DNA of 46,062 nt from Chitinophagaceae bacterium (GTDB taxonomy: Bacteria; Bacteroidota; Bacteroidia; Chitinophagales; Chitinophagaceae), in the NCBI GenBank assembly GCA_014879545.1, contig JACSRV010000103.1:1-46062 (forward strand), read 5' to 3'. The stretch's first letter is position 1; every line of letters starts with the position of its first letter. The notes below the pieces were generated by a model that searched no databases, was not told the origin of the DNA, and saw nothing but the letters and a program-made list of their open reading frames with translations. The position numbers and the translations under genes are program-made. This document shows positions 24,608 to 31,845 of the stretch, in pieces.

Positions 24608-25951
24608 GTGCTTTACGCGGTAGTGGATATTGAGACAACGGGGAGTTATGCCGCCGCAAACGGCATAACTGAGATCGCCATTGTCATCCACGACGGCAAC
24701 AAGGTGCTCCACTTCTACGAGAGCCTTGTCAACCCGCAAGTGCCGATCCCCTACTTTATCCAACGGCTCACCGGCATAGACGATGGCATGGTACAGAATG
24801 CACCTGTCTTCAGCGAAATAGCAGCACAGGTTTATGAGCTGCTGCAGGACAAGATTTTTGTGGCCCACAACGTGAACTTCGACTATTCCTTTGTAAAGCA
24901 CCACTTGCAGGCAGCCGGTTACGACCTTGACACCAAGAAGCTGTGCACTGTGCGTCTGTCGCGCAAGGTGATACCCGGCCTCAATGGTTATAGTCTGGGC
25001 AAGCTCACACAACAGCTCAACATCAATCATGCCAATCATCACCGTGCCGGTGGCGACGCCCTGGCCACTGCCGATCTGTTGGCCATGATCACTGCCCGCG
25101 ACAAGGGTGGCGCTATTGCCTCCATGCTCAAAGGCCGTAACTGCGAGCAATACCTGCCGCCGCACCTACCCGTTGCCGAGTTGGAAAAACTACCCTCATC
25201 GGCAGGGGTTTACTACTTCTATAATGCGGCCGGCAAGGCAATTTATATCGGCAAGGCACTCAACATCCGTAAGCGGGTAAAAAGCCATTTCTCCAACAAC
25301 AAACCCAATAAACAAAAGCAGGATTTCCTGCGAGAGACCTATCGCATCTCCTACAAAGAATGTGCCACCGAACTGATGGCACACATATTGGAGAGTGCCG
25401 AGATACGCAAACTGTGGCCCATACACAATCGTAGTCAGCGTGGCTACCTCGCCCGGTTTGGGTTGTTCGCTTACGAAGACATGCAGGGATTTATGAGGTT
25501 TGCGGTAGAGAAGATCCGCAGAACCGTTAAGCCTATCTATACCTTCAATACCATAACAGAGGGGCACTTTATGCTGCGCGAGCTGATTGAACAGTTCGGG
25601 TTATGTACCAGGCTTTGCAACATCACTACCCACCCCGAATGTGGCTGCGGGAACGACCATATAGACGCTACTGCATACAACCAAAAGACAGAGGCAGCCA
25701 TACTATGGATACGCAACAACCTGCCTACATTCGCGCTCATAGACAAAGGCATTGACGATAACGAGCACAGCTGCATTCTGGTGAAAGACGGTAACCTGTA
25801 CGGCATGGGCTACCTGAACGACAAGCAGAAACAACTGCAAAGTATTGATGCCCTCTTAGCAAGCATTGAGCCGCTGCAAGACAATGACTACATCCGCAAC
25901 CTGGTGCTGCGCCACGCAACAGAGTATCCCGAAAAATGTGTGCTGTTCTGA
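24608..25951 (+). CDS. DnaQ-type exonuclease fused to GIY-YIG nuclease
   Basis: A 447-aa two-nuclease protein. The N-terminus is a DEDDh 3'-5' exonuclease like Pol III epsilon: VDIETTG (Asp7, Glu9), VAHNVNFDYSFV, and HRAGGDALAT with the general-base His. From about residue 198 a GIY-YIG domain follows (GVYYFYNAAGKAIYIGKALNIRKR), as in the N-terminal half of UvrC and in Cho. The C-terminal ~200 residues contain a short Cys-rich patch (LCTRLCNITTHPECGCG) and no helix-hairpin-helix that I can see. This fusion is known in several bacterial groups and suggests a UvrC-like incision plus trimming role in DNA repair, which is inference. It starts with GTG; no neighbour is obviously related. Confidence 0.9.
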   Translation: MLYAVVDIETTGSYAAANGITEIAIVIHDGNKVLHFYESLVNPQVPIPYFIQRLTGIDDGMVQNAPVFSEIAAQVYELLQDKIFVAHNVNFDYSFVKHHLQAAGYDLDTKKLCTVRLSRKVIPGLNGYSLGKLTQQLNINHANHHRAGGDALATADLLAMITARDKGGAIASMLKGRNCEQYLPPHLPVAELEKLPSSAGVYYFYNAAGKAIYIGKALNIRKRVKSHFSNNKPNKQKQDFLRETYRISYKECATELMAHILESAEIRKLWPIHNRSQRGYLARFGLFAYEDMQGFMRFAVEKIRRTVKPIYTFNTITEGHFMLRELIEQFGLCTRLCNITTHPECGCGNDHIDATAYNQKTEAAILWIRNNLPTFALIDKGIDDNEHSCILVKDGNLYGMGYLNDKQKQLQSIDALLASIEPLQDNDYIRNLVLRHATEYPEKCVLF

Positions 25952-25954
25952 TAT

Positions 25955-26566
25955 CTAAGGGATGGTTGAGTAACCGCAGAATTTAAAGCTGCTCCCTGTT
26001 TTTACAAATGCAAAAGCTTTCTGCATGCCTTCACTCCCTCCCCCACTATCCATAACGGTCACCAATACCTCCGCAAATAAGGTCTTCTTTCTTTCTGCGA
26101 CCGATGCTATGCAGTTATTGTCATAGACACCGTGATTGTGTCCATTGTCAACGAAATCGAGCTTTGACTCATCGAGCAATCGCGCCCTTGTTTCTTCATT
26201 CAACACGACAGGAAGATCATCTCTAATGAACCTGCCTGTTTCTATAAAACAGAGCTTTTCATACATCATGTCATACCACTTCTCCGGATACTGATGGCGC
26301 ATTTCCATGATCTTTTTATACTCTTCGGCTGTATTGGTCAGGCAATCAACACAACCCACACATGGCGTAGATATTGCTTTTATCGCTGCAACGTCGTTAG
26401 TAGAGATAGCTGTTGCAAACGCAACCCATACCTTCTGCAGTTCCAGCCTATCTGCCGCCGATAGCGTATCCGGTTTACCATAACCAGACTGTGCAAAACA
26501 AGCACCGGCTACCAACAACAGCAACAAAGAAACGGAGCCGCGCAATGCGGCTCCGTGGCATTTCAT
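25955..26566 (-). CDS. Hypothetical exported protein with Cys-rich segment
   Basis: A 203-aa protein with a signal peptide ending LLLLLVAGACFAQ; the Cys before FAQ could also suggest a lipobox, but the position fits better with plain cleavage after FAQ. The mature part starts with a helical stretch (ADRLELQKVWVAFATAIST), then PCVGCVDC, a CxxCxxC-like cluster. I do not recognise the family. I place the start at ATG 26566. A TTG at 26545 would also give a good signal peptide. A terminator-like hairpin lies inside the first codons. It follows dnaJ with a 13-nt gap and may depend on read-through from it. Confidence 0.65.
   Translation of the reverse strand: MKCHGAALRGSVSLLLLLVAGACFAQSGYGKPDTLSAADRLELQKVWVAFATAISTNDVAAIKAISTPCVGCVDCLTNTAEEYKKIMEMRHQYPEKWYDMMYEKLCFIETGRFIRDDLPVVLNEETRARLLDESKLDFVDNGHNHGVYDNNCIASVAERKKTLFAEVLVTVMDSGGGSEGMQKAFAFVKTGSSFKFCGYSTIP
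26532..26556 (-). terminator. Terminator-like hairpin just after dnaJ
   Basis: A perfect 10-bp stem (ACGGAGCCGC with GCGGCTCCGT) has a 5-nt loop and is followed on the minus strand by TTCTTTGTT. It begins 24 nt past the dnaJ stop, so it looks like the end of the grpE-dnaJ transcript, although it overlaps the first codons of the next reading frame. Confidence 0.5.
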
Positions 26567-26579
26567 TTTATATTGCCAA

Positions 26580-27755
26580 CTATCCTGCAAACGCATCCTT
26601 TATCTTGTCAAAGAATCCACGCTCTTCCTTCTCTGCGCGGGCATTGGGCCCGGGTTTGAAGTTGGGAGAGTTTTTCAGTTTCTCCAGTATCTCCTTTTCT
26701 TCGTTCGAGAGGTTTTGCGGAGACCATACATTCACTTCTATCAGCTCATCGCCTTTTTCATAAGACTGGAACGCGGGGAAACCCTTGCCCTTCAGCCTGA
26801 ATATCTTACCGCTTTGTGTGCCTGCCGGTATCTTGATCTTAGCCTTGCCGTCTATTGTCGGCACTTCGGCCTGCATGCCCAGCACTGCCTCGGGGAATGA
26901 GATATGAAGCTGATATACCACATCCAGATCGCGACGGGTGAGGTGTTCGTGTTTCTCTTCTTCCACCACCAGCAGCAGATCTCCCGGAGGGCCGCCACGT
27001 TCGCCTGCATTGCCCTTGGCATGCATACTCAGCTGCATACCGTCCTGCACACCTGCCGGTATGTCCAGGCTCAGTGTCTCTTCGCCATATACACGTCCTT
27101 CGCCCTTGCAGCCGCCGCACTTCGCGGTTATGGTGCTGCCCTCTCCGTTACAGGTAGGACAAGTGGTGACAGTCTGCATCTGACCCAGGAAGGTGTTGGT
27201 GACACGGCGCACCTGACCCGATCCCGAGCAAGTGCCACAAGTCTGCACTGATCCTTTATCTTTCGCACCACTGCCGCTACATTGCTGGCAGGTCACGTGT
27301 TTCTTCACTTTTATCTTCTTAGTGGCACCGTTGGCTATCTCGCCATAGTCCATCTTCAGTTTGATGCGCAGGTTGGCGCCACGCGATCCCTGCCTGCGGC
27401 CACCACCACCACCGCCGCCGAACATGCCGCCAAACATATCGTTGCCGAATATGTCGCCGAAGTTCTGAAAGATATCTTCCATGCGCATGCCACCCTGCGG
27501 GCCATAACCACCACCATATCCACCGGCACCGCCGCTGGCTGCATGACCAAAACGGTCGTAGTTGGCGCGTTTATCAGGCGAGCTCAGCACATCATATGCC
27601 TCGGCCGCCTCTTTGAATTTCTCCTCCGCTTCCTTGTTGCCCGGATTGCGGTCGGGGTGAAACTCCATCGCTATCTTGCGATACGACTTTTTTATCTCGT
27701 CGGCCGATGCGGTCTTCGACACACCCAGCACCTCATAATAATCTCTTTTTGCCAT
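26580..27755 (-). CDS. dnaJ: Molecular chaperone DnaJ
   Basis: DnaJ is the Hsp40 co-chaperone that delivers unfolded clients to DnaK and stimulates its ATPase. It has the full type I layout: J domain (1-70) with the HPD motif at residues 33-35, a Gly/Phe-rich linker (about 75-120, with runs of Gly), four zinc-finger repeats ([32 protein letters not shown]) and a C-terminal client-binding domain. The length (391 aa) is typical. It lies 85 nt downstream of grpE, probably in one transcript. No CIRCE-type inverted repeat was seen. Confidence 0.97.
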   Translation of the reverse strand: MAKRDYYEVLGVSKTASADEIKKSYRKIAMEFHPDRNPGNKEAEEKFKEAAEAYDVLSSPDKRANYDRFGHAASGGAGGYGGGYGPQGGMRMEDIFQNFGDIFGNDMFGGMFGGGGGGGRRQGSRGANLRIKLKMDYGEIANGATKKIKVKKHVTCQQCSGSGAKDKGSVQTCGTCSGSGQVRRVTNTFLGQMQTVTTCPTCNGEGSTITAKCGGCKGEGRVYGEETLSLDIPAGVQDGMQLSMHAKGNAGERGGPPGDLLLVVEEEKHEHLTRRDLDVVYQLHISFPEAVLGMQAEVPTIDGKAKIKIPAGTQSGKIFRLKGKGFPAFQSYEKGDELIEVNVWSPQNLSNEEKEILEKLKNSPNFKPGPNARAEKEERGFFDKIKDAFAG

Positions 27756-27840
27756 AATAACACTGCCCTTTTCCGGGGCTGCCCCCCAACAACCTCAAAA
27801 GGCTACTGACGGCTATGTGAACAATTGCTTTCTTACTTCA

Positions 27841-28464
27841 TTATTTACCCACTACCACCTTGGCATGCCTTATCAGCTTGTCGTTCAGGAAGTATCCGCA
27901 TTCCACCTCTGCTACCACCTTTCCCTTCATGTCTTCGGTTGGTGCAGGTATCTCGGTGATGGCCTCATGCAGGTCCACGTCAAAATCTTTATTGAGTGCC
28001 TCCATCTTACGCAGGCCCTTCTGCTGCATGGTGTTGCGCAGCTTACTGAACACCAGAGATATACCTTCCTTAGCCACGGCCAGATCGGTAGTGGTCTCCA
28101 GCGTCTTCTCGGCACGGTCCACATCGTCGAGCGAATCAAGCAGCGACTGAATGATATCCCGGCCCGCTGTCAGGCGCATTTCATTCATTTCTTTGGCCTG
28201 CCTGCGCCTGAAGTTCTCAAATTCTGCCAGCTGGCGGATATGTTTGTCCTTCAGCTCTGCTATCTCGGCCAGCAACTTATCTTTCTCTTCGTCAATACCC
28301 TCATCTATCAAATCGGTACCGGCCCTGCTGTCGTCAGTATTCAACACGTTTGACAATATTTCCTCCATTGCCTCATTCTGCGACAAGTTGTCGGTATTTT
28401 CATTTGTTCCGTTCACGTTTTCGGCTTTCTGTTCGCTCATATTCTTCTTTTTTTTGAAAAACAT
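27841..28464 (-). CDS. grpE: Nucleotide exchange factor GrpE
   Basis: GrpE releases ADP from DnaK, resetting the chaperone cycle. An acidic, low-complexity N-terminus (about 1-65) is followed by a long helix (about 65-125: LAEFENFRRRQAKEMNEMR and onward) and a beta domain with the conserved C-terminal motif VVAEVECGYFLNDKLIRHAKVVVGK-like segment (positions about 183-207; key residues Gly-Tyr and Arg-Ala-Val/Lys-Val). The length (207 aa) is normal. ATG 28464 gives an MFFKKKKN extension; ATG 28440 (MSEQKAENVNG, 199 aa) is an equally plausible start. It is co-oriented with dnaJ, and dnaK is not in the window. Confidence 0.93.
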   Translation of the reverse strand: MFFKKKKNMSEQKAENVNGTNENTDNLSQNEAMEEILSNVLNTDDSRAGTDLIDEGIDEEKDKLLAEIAELKDKHIRQLAEFENFRRRQAKEMNEMRLTAGRDIIQSLLDSLDDVDRAEKTLETTTDLAVAKEGISLVFSKLRNTMQQKGLRKMEALNKDFDVDLHEAITEIPAPTEDMKGKVVAEVECGYFLNDKLIRHAKVVVGK

Positions 28465-28506
28465 AGTATGGTTAGTATTGTCAATTTCTTTGCCAAATTG
28501 CTTTTT

Positions 28507-28521
28507 CCGACAAAATGTCGG
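28507..28521. promoter_or_regulatory. 15-bp palindrome upstream of grpE
   Basis: CCGACA-AAA-TGTCGG is a perfect inverted repeat between the stop of the pore-loop gene (28522) and the grpE start (28464). Read leftward it is followed by A residues, not T, so it does not look like a terminator of the leftward genes. A repressor operator for the grpE-dnaJ unit is possible. It does not resemble CIRCE. Confidence 0.4.
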
Positions 28522-28884
28522 TCATTTTCCGGGTTGGATTTCGTCGTCCCCGTCGATATGCAGACTATGGAACAACCTGTGGGCCGCAGGGGCCAGAATG
28601 ATGCCGATATTGGTGATAAAGGCCACACCGCTGAAAATGGCATAGGCCGATGAGAACAACTTGCCGCCCACGTTGGTGATCTCTACCACAGGCCCCATGC
28701 CGCTGAGGATCATGGACGCATTATGAACAGAATCGATCCATGCGATGTGCGCACAATAGTGATAACCCAACACCCCGATGGCGAGGCAAACCAGCAATAT
28801 GACGGACGCCACCACAAGGCTGCGTATGACCCGCGACACAAACACTGCCCGTGTGGCTATGGGTTGACTCTTCTTTTCGTACAT
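28522..28884 (-). CDS. Two-helix membrane protein resembling a cation-channel pore module
   Basis: A 120-aa protein with a basic N-terminus, TM1 at about 21-43, a re-entrant-like amphipathic segment (48-60, AWIDSVHNASMIL), a short glycine motif SGMGPV (61-66) and TM2 at about 74-100 preceded by GGKLFSSAYAIFSGV. The order helix, pore helix, filter, helix, and the GKLF..YAIFSGV entry into TM2, are those of two-helix potassium channels. The canonical TVGYG filter is replaced by LSGMGP. I recall similar small proteins in other Bacteroidota and Proteobacteria annotated as hypothetical. Ion conduction is inference only. It lies 57 nt upstream of grpE on the same strand. Confidence 0.7.
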   Translation of the reverse strand: MYEKKSQPIATRAVFVSRVIRSLVVASVILLVCLAIGVLGYHYCAHIAWIDSVHNASMILSGMGPVVEITNVGGKLFSSAYAIFSGVAFITNIGIILAPAAHRLFHSLHIDGDDEIQPGK

Positions 28885-29289
28885 AACAACTGCAATTTAC
28901 TGATATGACCACGAACCACAACAAAGCGGAATCTCCCGTTTTTAAAAAAGTGCGCAAGGGAGTATAGAAACAAATAATCATTGACAATCAATCGGTTGTA
29001 CACCAACCATCGTAAACCCTACTGAAAAAAACTCCCAAAAAACTCCCACGCAACCATCCCTGGATTTTCCTTCACGGGTACCCTACCCTGTGCTTCGCGC
29101 CTCAAATATCGCAGAAAGGTCAATAACAGCGATGAAAAAAGATCTGTGATACTACAGAAAGTGCACTATCATGTGACTTTCTACCCGCAGGGTAGCCAGA
29201 GGGGTCAGAATTGAATAGATCGGCTAAAACGAATAGATTTTTTAAACAAATACAGGAATCATCTCATTGAAAAATTTATGGTAGATGGC
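28885..29289. other. Intergenic region without genes; short repeats
   Basis: No credible reading frame or RNA gene was seen. It contains a perfect 11-bp tandem pair AAAAACTCCCA (29027-29037 and 29038-29048), the inverted pair CTCCC/GGGAG (28933-28937 and 28958-28962), the inverted pair GGTTG/CAACC (28994-28998 and 29004-29008), CTACCC/GGGTAG (29181-29195) and the direct repeat GAATAGAT (29213-29220 and 29231-29238). Its left edge holds the upstream region of the pore-loop gene. Confidence 0.6.
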
Positions 29290-29327
29290 AAAAAAAGAGC
29301 CGCCGAATATCCCTGAATTCGGCGGCT
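29290..29327 (-). terminator. Rho-independent terminator of the lipoprotein operon
   Basis: An 11-bp perfect stem (AGCCGCCGAAT with ATTCGGCGGCT) with an 8-nt loop is followed on the minus strand by C-T and seven T residues. It lies 20 nt beyond the stop of the small membrane protein gene at 29348 and ends the leftward two-gene unit. Confidence 0.85.
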
Positions 29328-29347
29328 GCAATTAATCACGTTTGGAA

Positions 29348-29527
29348 TCAACTCAGCTTCTTCTTTCTTTCAGTCAACTGAAAGTATAAAAAAACTAAGA
29401 AACTCAGTATACCGACTACAAAGCTAGTTCGCGAATTGCCATAATTTTCTAGCTTTAACATTGCTCCCATGAATGTAAAAATCACGGAGCCAAGAAGAAA
29501 ACGATATTTAAATTTTTCCATGTTCAT
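29348..29527 (-). CDS. Small two-helix membrane protein
   Basis: I place the start at ATG 29527 (MNMEKFKYRF, 59 aa), so that it begins 5 nt after the lipoprotein stop. An upstream in-frame ATG at 29569 would overlap that gene. Two hydrophobic helices (about 8-24 and 33-51) are joined by a short loop with LENYGNSRTS, and the C-terminus is basic (ERKKKLS). The layout and the LGSVIFTFMGAMLKL segment faintly recall the N-terminal membrane hairpin of gliding protein GldL, but similarity is too weak for a name. A tight pair with the upstream lipoprotein and a shared terminator suggest a joint function. Confidence 0.6.
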   Translation of the reverse strand: MNMEKFKYRFLLGSVIFTFMGAMLKLENYGNSRTSFVVGILSFLVFLYFQLTERKKKLS

Positions 29528-29531
29528 AAAT

Positions 29532-30314
29532 TTAATATTTTGAAGTAAATCGATACGCATTTTGAGCAACAGTTACGTCGCATTTGATGATATGCAAACT
29601 ACAAAGACACTGAAGTGCTTCTGCTTGTGTTGGAGTTGGGTTGTCACATGCTACCGTTGCACTGGCTATGGCACAGTGTATGAGACATGCCGCAAGGCAA
29701 ATGTCTGGATTCAAGGCACATGCTATTGTACCAGCTAAATCATCCGTAATCGCATGCCAAGCAGCAATCATGCAACTTTTGAAATCACGATATGGCCTGT
29801 TGGCCGAATCTCCTGGCGAATCTATTTCCTCAAACGGATGCCCAATAGACTTCATATAGGTAGTTTTCGAGTTTCCATTTGTAACGGTCTTTACGACGTA
29901 CATTTCGTAAATTCCCAAGGCAGAATCATCATATCTGTAAATAATCAAACCAGCTTTGGTATTTGAGTCAGGACTATTTAGCGAAATTGCAAATGCAGTC
30001 TTGCCTGAGTTTTGGTCAACTAGTTTTGTATACAGGCTGTCGTCGTTGATACTGAGGCTATCTTGGCTTAAACCGTAAGCAACATAAGGCCCAAATACTA
30101 TATCTACTAAACTGGGGTTATTTTGAATGTAGTCACCATGCTGAGATATGTCAAGGCCAAGGTCAGAATAATTAGAACTGTATTTTTGGGCATTAACTTC
30201 TTTGGGTGGAGACTGTATTACCTCTTCTTGTCGTTCCTTGGTACAAGAGATAATGCCTACGGAAATTGAAATAAATGCTACGATTGTTGCGAAGATGATC
30301 TTTGTTTGTTTCAT
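29532..30314 (-). CDS. Putative lipoprotein with Cys-rich C-terminal domain
   Basis: A 260-aa protein not recognised by family. The N-terminus is a lipoprotein signal with Cys24 as the acylation site (SVGIISC). A Ser/Asp/Asn-rich central region (about 40-170) has beta-type segments. Residues 181-245 hold nine Cys in a hydrophobic, Ala/Ile-rich stretch (IACALNPDICLAACLIHC, then CDNP and CLCSLHIIKC), likely a compact disulfide-bonded domain outside the cytoplasm. Cys-rich hydrophobic modules occur in some peptide toxins and bacteriocin precursors, but no specific match can be claimed. Codon use looks more AT-rich than in neighbouring housekeeping genes. Confidence 0.7.
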   Translation of the reverse strand: MKQTKIIFATIVAFISISVGIISCTKERQEEVIQSPPKEVNAQKYSSNYSDLGLDISQHGDYIQNNPSLVDIVFGPYVAYGLSQDSLSINDDSLYTKLVDQNSGKTAFAISLNSPDSNTKAGLIIYRYDDSALGIYEMYVVKTVTNGNSKTTYMKSIGHPFEEIDSPGDSANRPYRDFKSCMIAAWHAITDDLAGTIACALNPDICLAACLIHCAIASATVACDNPTPTQAEALQCLCSLHIIKCDVTVAQNAYRFTSKY

Positions 30315-30701
30315 GTTATTTTGGTTAAATTGTTATAGATATGAAATGGTCTGTCTCCTAAACAGCACATATTCTAACAGGGAATCGAATATGCGTCATT
30401 TCAATACGAATGTACACAAAAAGCTGAACTGTGAACAAAATGTTAACCAAAAAACAAAAAATAACCTTCCAATCCAAAATTACAAAGGTAATATTCACCA
30501 AAAATATAGACATAGTCAGCGGTTTGAGCAACTTGTCAGGGGTTCGACATTGCTATATCTAATCAAGTTCCTCCGCATCGTTCTAATCTTCCTCGATAAC
30601 GCTACAAAACTACGTAAACACGTACTTTCCAAATGTAGGTTTCCTTCTTCCTTGACTATGCAACCCAAATTGCTAGATCATATTTAGCATTCTATTTTTA
30701 G
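30315..30701. other. AT-rich intergenic region without genes
   Basis: No credible coding sequence was found; a 161-codon plus-strand frame crossing it is low-complexity and overlaps the lipoprotein gene. Minus-strand boxes matching TAnnTTTG occur at 30483-30490 (TACCTTTG) and 30630-30637 (TACATTTG) and could start the lipoprotein transcript with a long leader, but neither has a -33 element at good spacing. Confidence 0.5.
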
Positions 30702-30709
30702 TAACTTTG
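30702..30709 (+). promoter_or_regulatory. -7 promoter box, probably leaderless transcript
   Basis: TAACTTTG matches TAnnTTTG exactly and ends 4 nt before the ATG of the 61-aa gene, so transcription would begin at or next to that ATG. No good -33 element was seen at 19-21 nt; only TTTA at 16 nt. Confidence 0.5.
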
Positions 30710-30713
30710 ATAA

Positions 30714-30899
30714 ATGCCTTCAACAAAAAATATATTAGAACGATTTCTTGATTGGTGCGACAAAATGGGAAGAGAATCGCTTTTGTATTACCGCAACCCT
30801 AAAAACCACCATTTTTATTATTCGGTATCACCAAACGCACGGAGAAAAGCAGTGAAATTGGTTGATGAAAAGTTATTTGGCATCGGCAAAAAGAACTGA
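30714..30899 (+). CDS. Small basic hypothetical protein, 61 aa
   Basis: A Lys/Arg/Tyr-rich soluble protein (LLYYRNPKNHHFYYSVSP, then RRKAVKLVDEKLFGIGKKN) without signal peptide. I do not recognise it. The exact -7 box right before the ATG supports a real, possibly leaderless gene. A weak hairpin (TCCG/CGGA) with a following run of six T (about 30908-30935) may end its transcript. It might be a truncated remnant of a larger gene. Confidence 0.5.
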   Translation: MPSTKNILERFLDWCDKMGRESLLYYRNPKNHHFYYSVSPNARRKAVKLVDEKLFGIGKKN

Positions 30900-30941
30900 T
30901 CGAAACAGATTCCGTTTAACGGAGCTCTTTTTTATCACTTT

Positions 30942-30949
30942 TATTTTTG
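30942..30949 (+). promoter_or_regulatory. -7 promoter box ahead of the 26-codon ORF and OM protein
   Basis: TATTTTTG is an exact TAnnTTTG box. The predicted start falls near 30956, the ATG of a 26-codon reading frame, and about 80 nt before the ATG of the outer-membrane-type protein at 31038. No TTG was found at the -33 position. Confidence 0.45.
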
Positions 30950-30955
30950 AGAATA

Positions 30956-31036
30956 ATGCAACCAACGCCAACAAAACTACTTGCTATAGGAATTATACAT
31001 TTAACGACTTCCGGTTCCGACGCATACCAACTATAA
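30956..31036 (+). CDS. Candidate 26-aa leader ORF
   Basis: The frame reads MQPTPTKLLAIGIIHLTTSG and continues SDAYQL to a TAA at 31034-31036, one base before the ATG of the next gene. It begins at the predicted transcription start of the -7 box at 30942-30949, so it would be translated from a leaderless message. It may be a leader peptide coupling translation into the downstream gene, or chance. No homologue is recognised. Confidence 0.3.
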   Translation: MQPTPTKLLAIGIIHLTTSGSDAYQL

Positions 31037-31037
31037 C

Positions 31038-31694
31038 ATGAAACGAGCACTTACTACAACAATCTTTGTATTGTTAACTGCAAGCCTATTCGCACAAATC
31101 CCTGATTCAGAAAAGAACTCAACCAGTGCCGTAATGCAACCTAGATGGTTCGAGATATCCGGTGGAGTGGGTCTACTTTTCAACCCTAAAGCGAAAAAAA
31201 ATGAATCAGGTTCCAAACTGCCGACTCCTACGCTTAAATACATTGCAGAACTCACAGGAAACGTCGGGGTTACATTTTACCCTATTCAACGACTCGGTCT
31301 TGGTTTGCAATGTCAGTATTTCTCCTATACGACGAGGTGGATTGTCGGCTCGCAAACAGCCAGTCGTTTCATCGCAACATCTTTATGCATCGACTATAAC
31401 CAGCCGTTGGAGCGAGACATACTTTACTTTGGGACACGCTTCGGTACTGTTTTAGGAATAGGAATTGACGAAATAAATACCGCTGGCATCAGGGACAAAA
31501 ACTCAATAGTCGGAAACGTTCATGTTGGATACAAATTAATTGCCATTCGCGATATTATGTGGGCATACGTTGAAGTAGGTAGAAGCATAAACCCAATTGA
31601 CGAACCACCTTTAATAGGTTTCCCCCAATTAGGAAGGTCAAAATACGCCATATCGTCGTGGCCATTGATTTTGGGAATTTGCTATAGGATATAA
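31038..31694 (+). CDS. Exported beta-rich protein, outer-membrane-barrel type
   Basis: A 218-aa protein with a signal peptide (1-19, MKRALTTTIFVLLTASLFAQ). The mature part alternates short hydrophobic and polar residues in strand-like segments (FEISGGVGLLFNP; NVGVTFYPIQRLGLGLQCQY; IVGNVHVGYKLIAI; WAYVEVGRSI) and ends in an aromatic/basic residue pair (CYRI), as in small outer-membrane beta barrels. I do not recognise the family. It has two or three Cys and no lipobox. Preceded by a candidate 26-codon leader ORF. Confidence 0.65.
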   Translation: MKRALTTTIFVLLTASLFAQIPDSEKNSTSAVMQPRWFEISGGVGLLFNPKAKKNESGSKLPTPTLKYIAELTGNVGVTFYPIQRLGLGLQCQYFSYTTRWIVGSQTASRFIATSLCIDYNQPLERDILYFGTRFGTVLGIGIDEINTAGIRDKNSIVGNVHVGYKLIAIRDIMWAYVEVGRSINPIDEPPLIGFPQLGRSKYAISSWPLILGICYRI

Positions 31695-31837
31695 TCAACT
31701 TGAGATAGATCATACAAACAAACCAATAAAATGCTCTACAAGAAGTCTTACATCCGCCTTGTTCTACATTGATATACTACACGGGAGATAATGCAAATTG
31801 AAGGTGTGATTCATATCCGGATTGAATAATAAAATCC

Positions 31838-31845
31838 TATATTTA
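31838..31845 (+). promoter_or_regulatory. -7 promoter box of the DUF3828 lipoprotein gene
   Basis: TATATTTA differs from TAnnTTTG only at the last base. The predicted start near 31852 lies downstream of the in-frame TTG at 31822 and upstream of the TTG at 31873, which supports 31873 as the start of the lipoprotein. Confidence 0.4.

Noticed and set aside
28507-28521. Palindrome considered as a CIRCE element for HrcA
   Set aside because: CIRCE has the arms TTAGCACTC and GAGTGCTAA with a 9-nt gap; this site shares none of that.
28885-29289. tRNA, tmRNA or att site in the gene-free region
   Set aside because: No cloverleaf, no T-arm-like GGTTCGA and no CCA end were seen by eye. Only short repeats are reported.
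30202-30687. 161-codon plus-strand frame over the AT-rich gap
   Set aside because: It overlaps the lipoprotein gene, is rich in Lys/Asn and other low-complexity stretches, and shows no domain or start signal. Not called as a gene.
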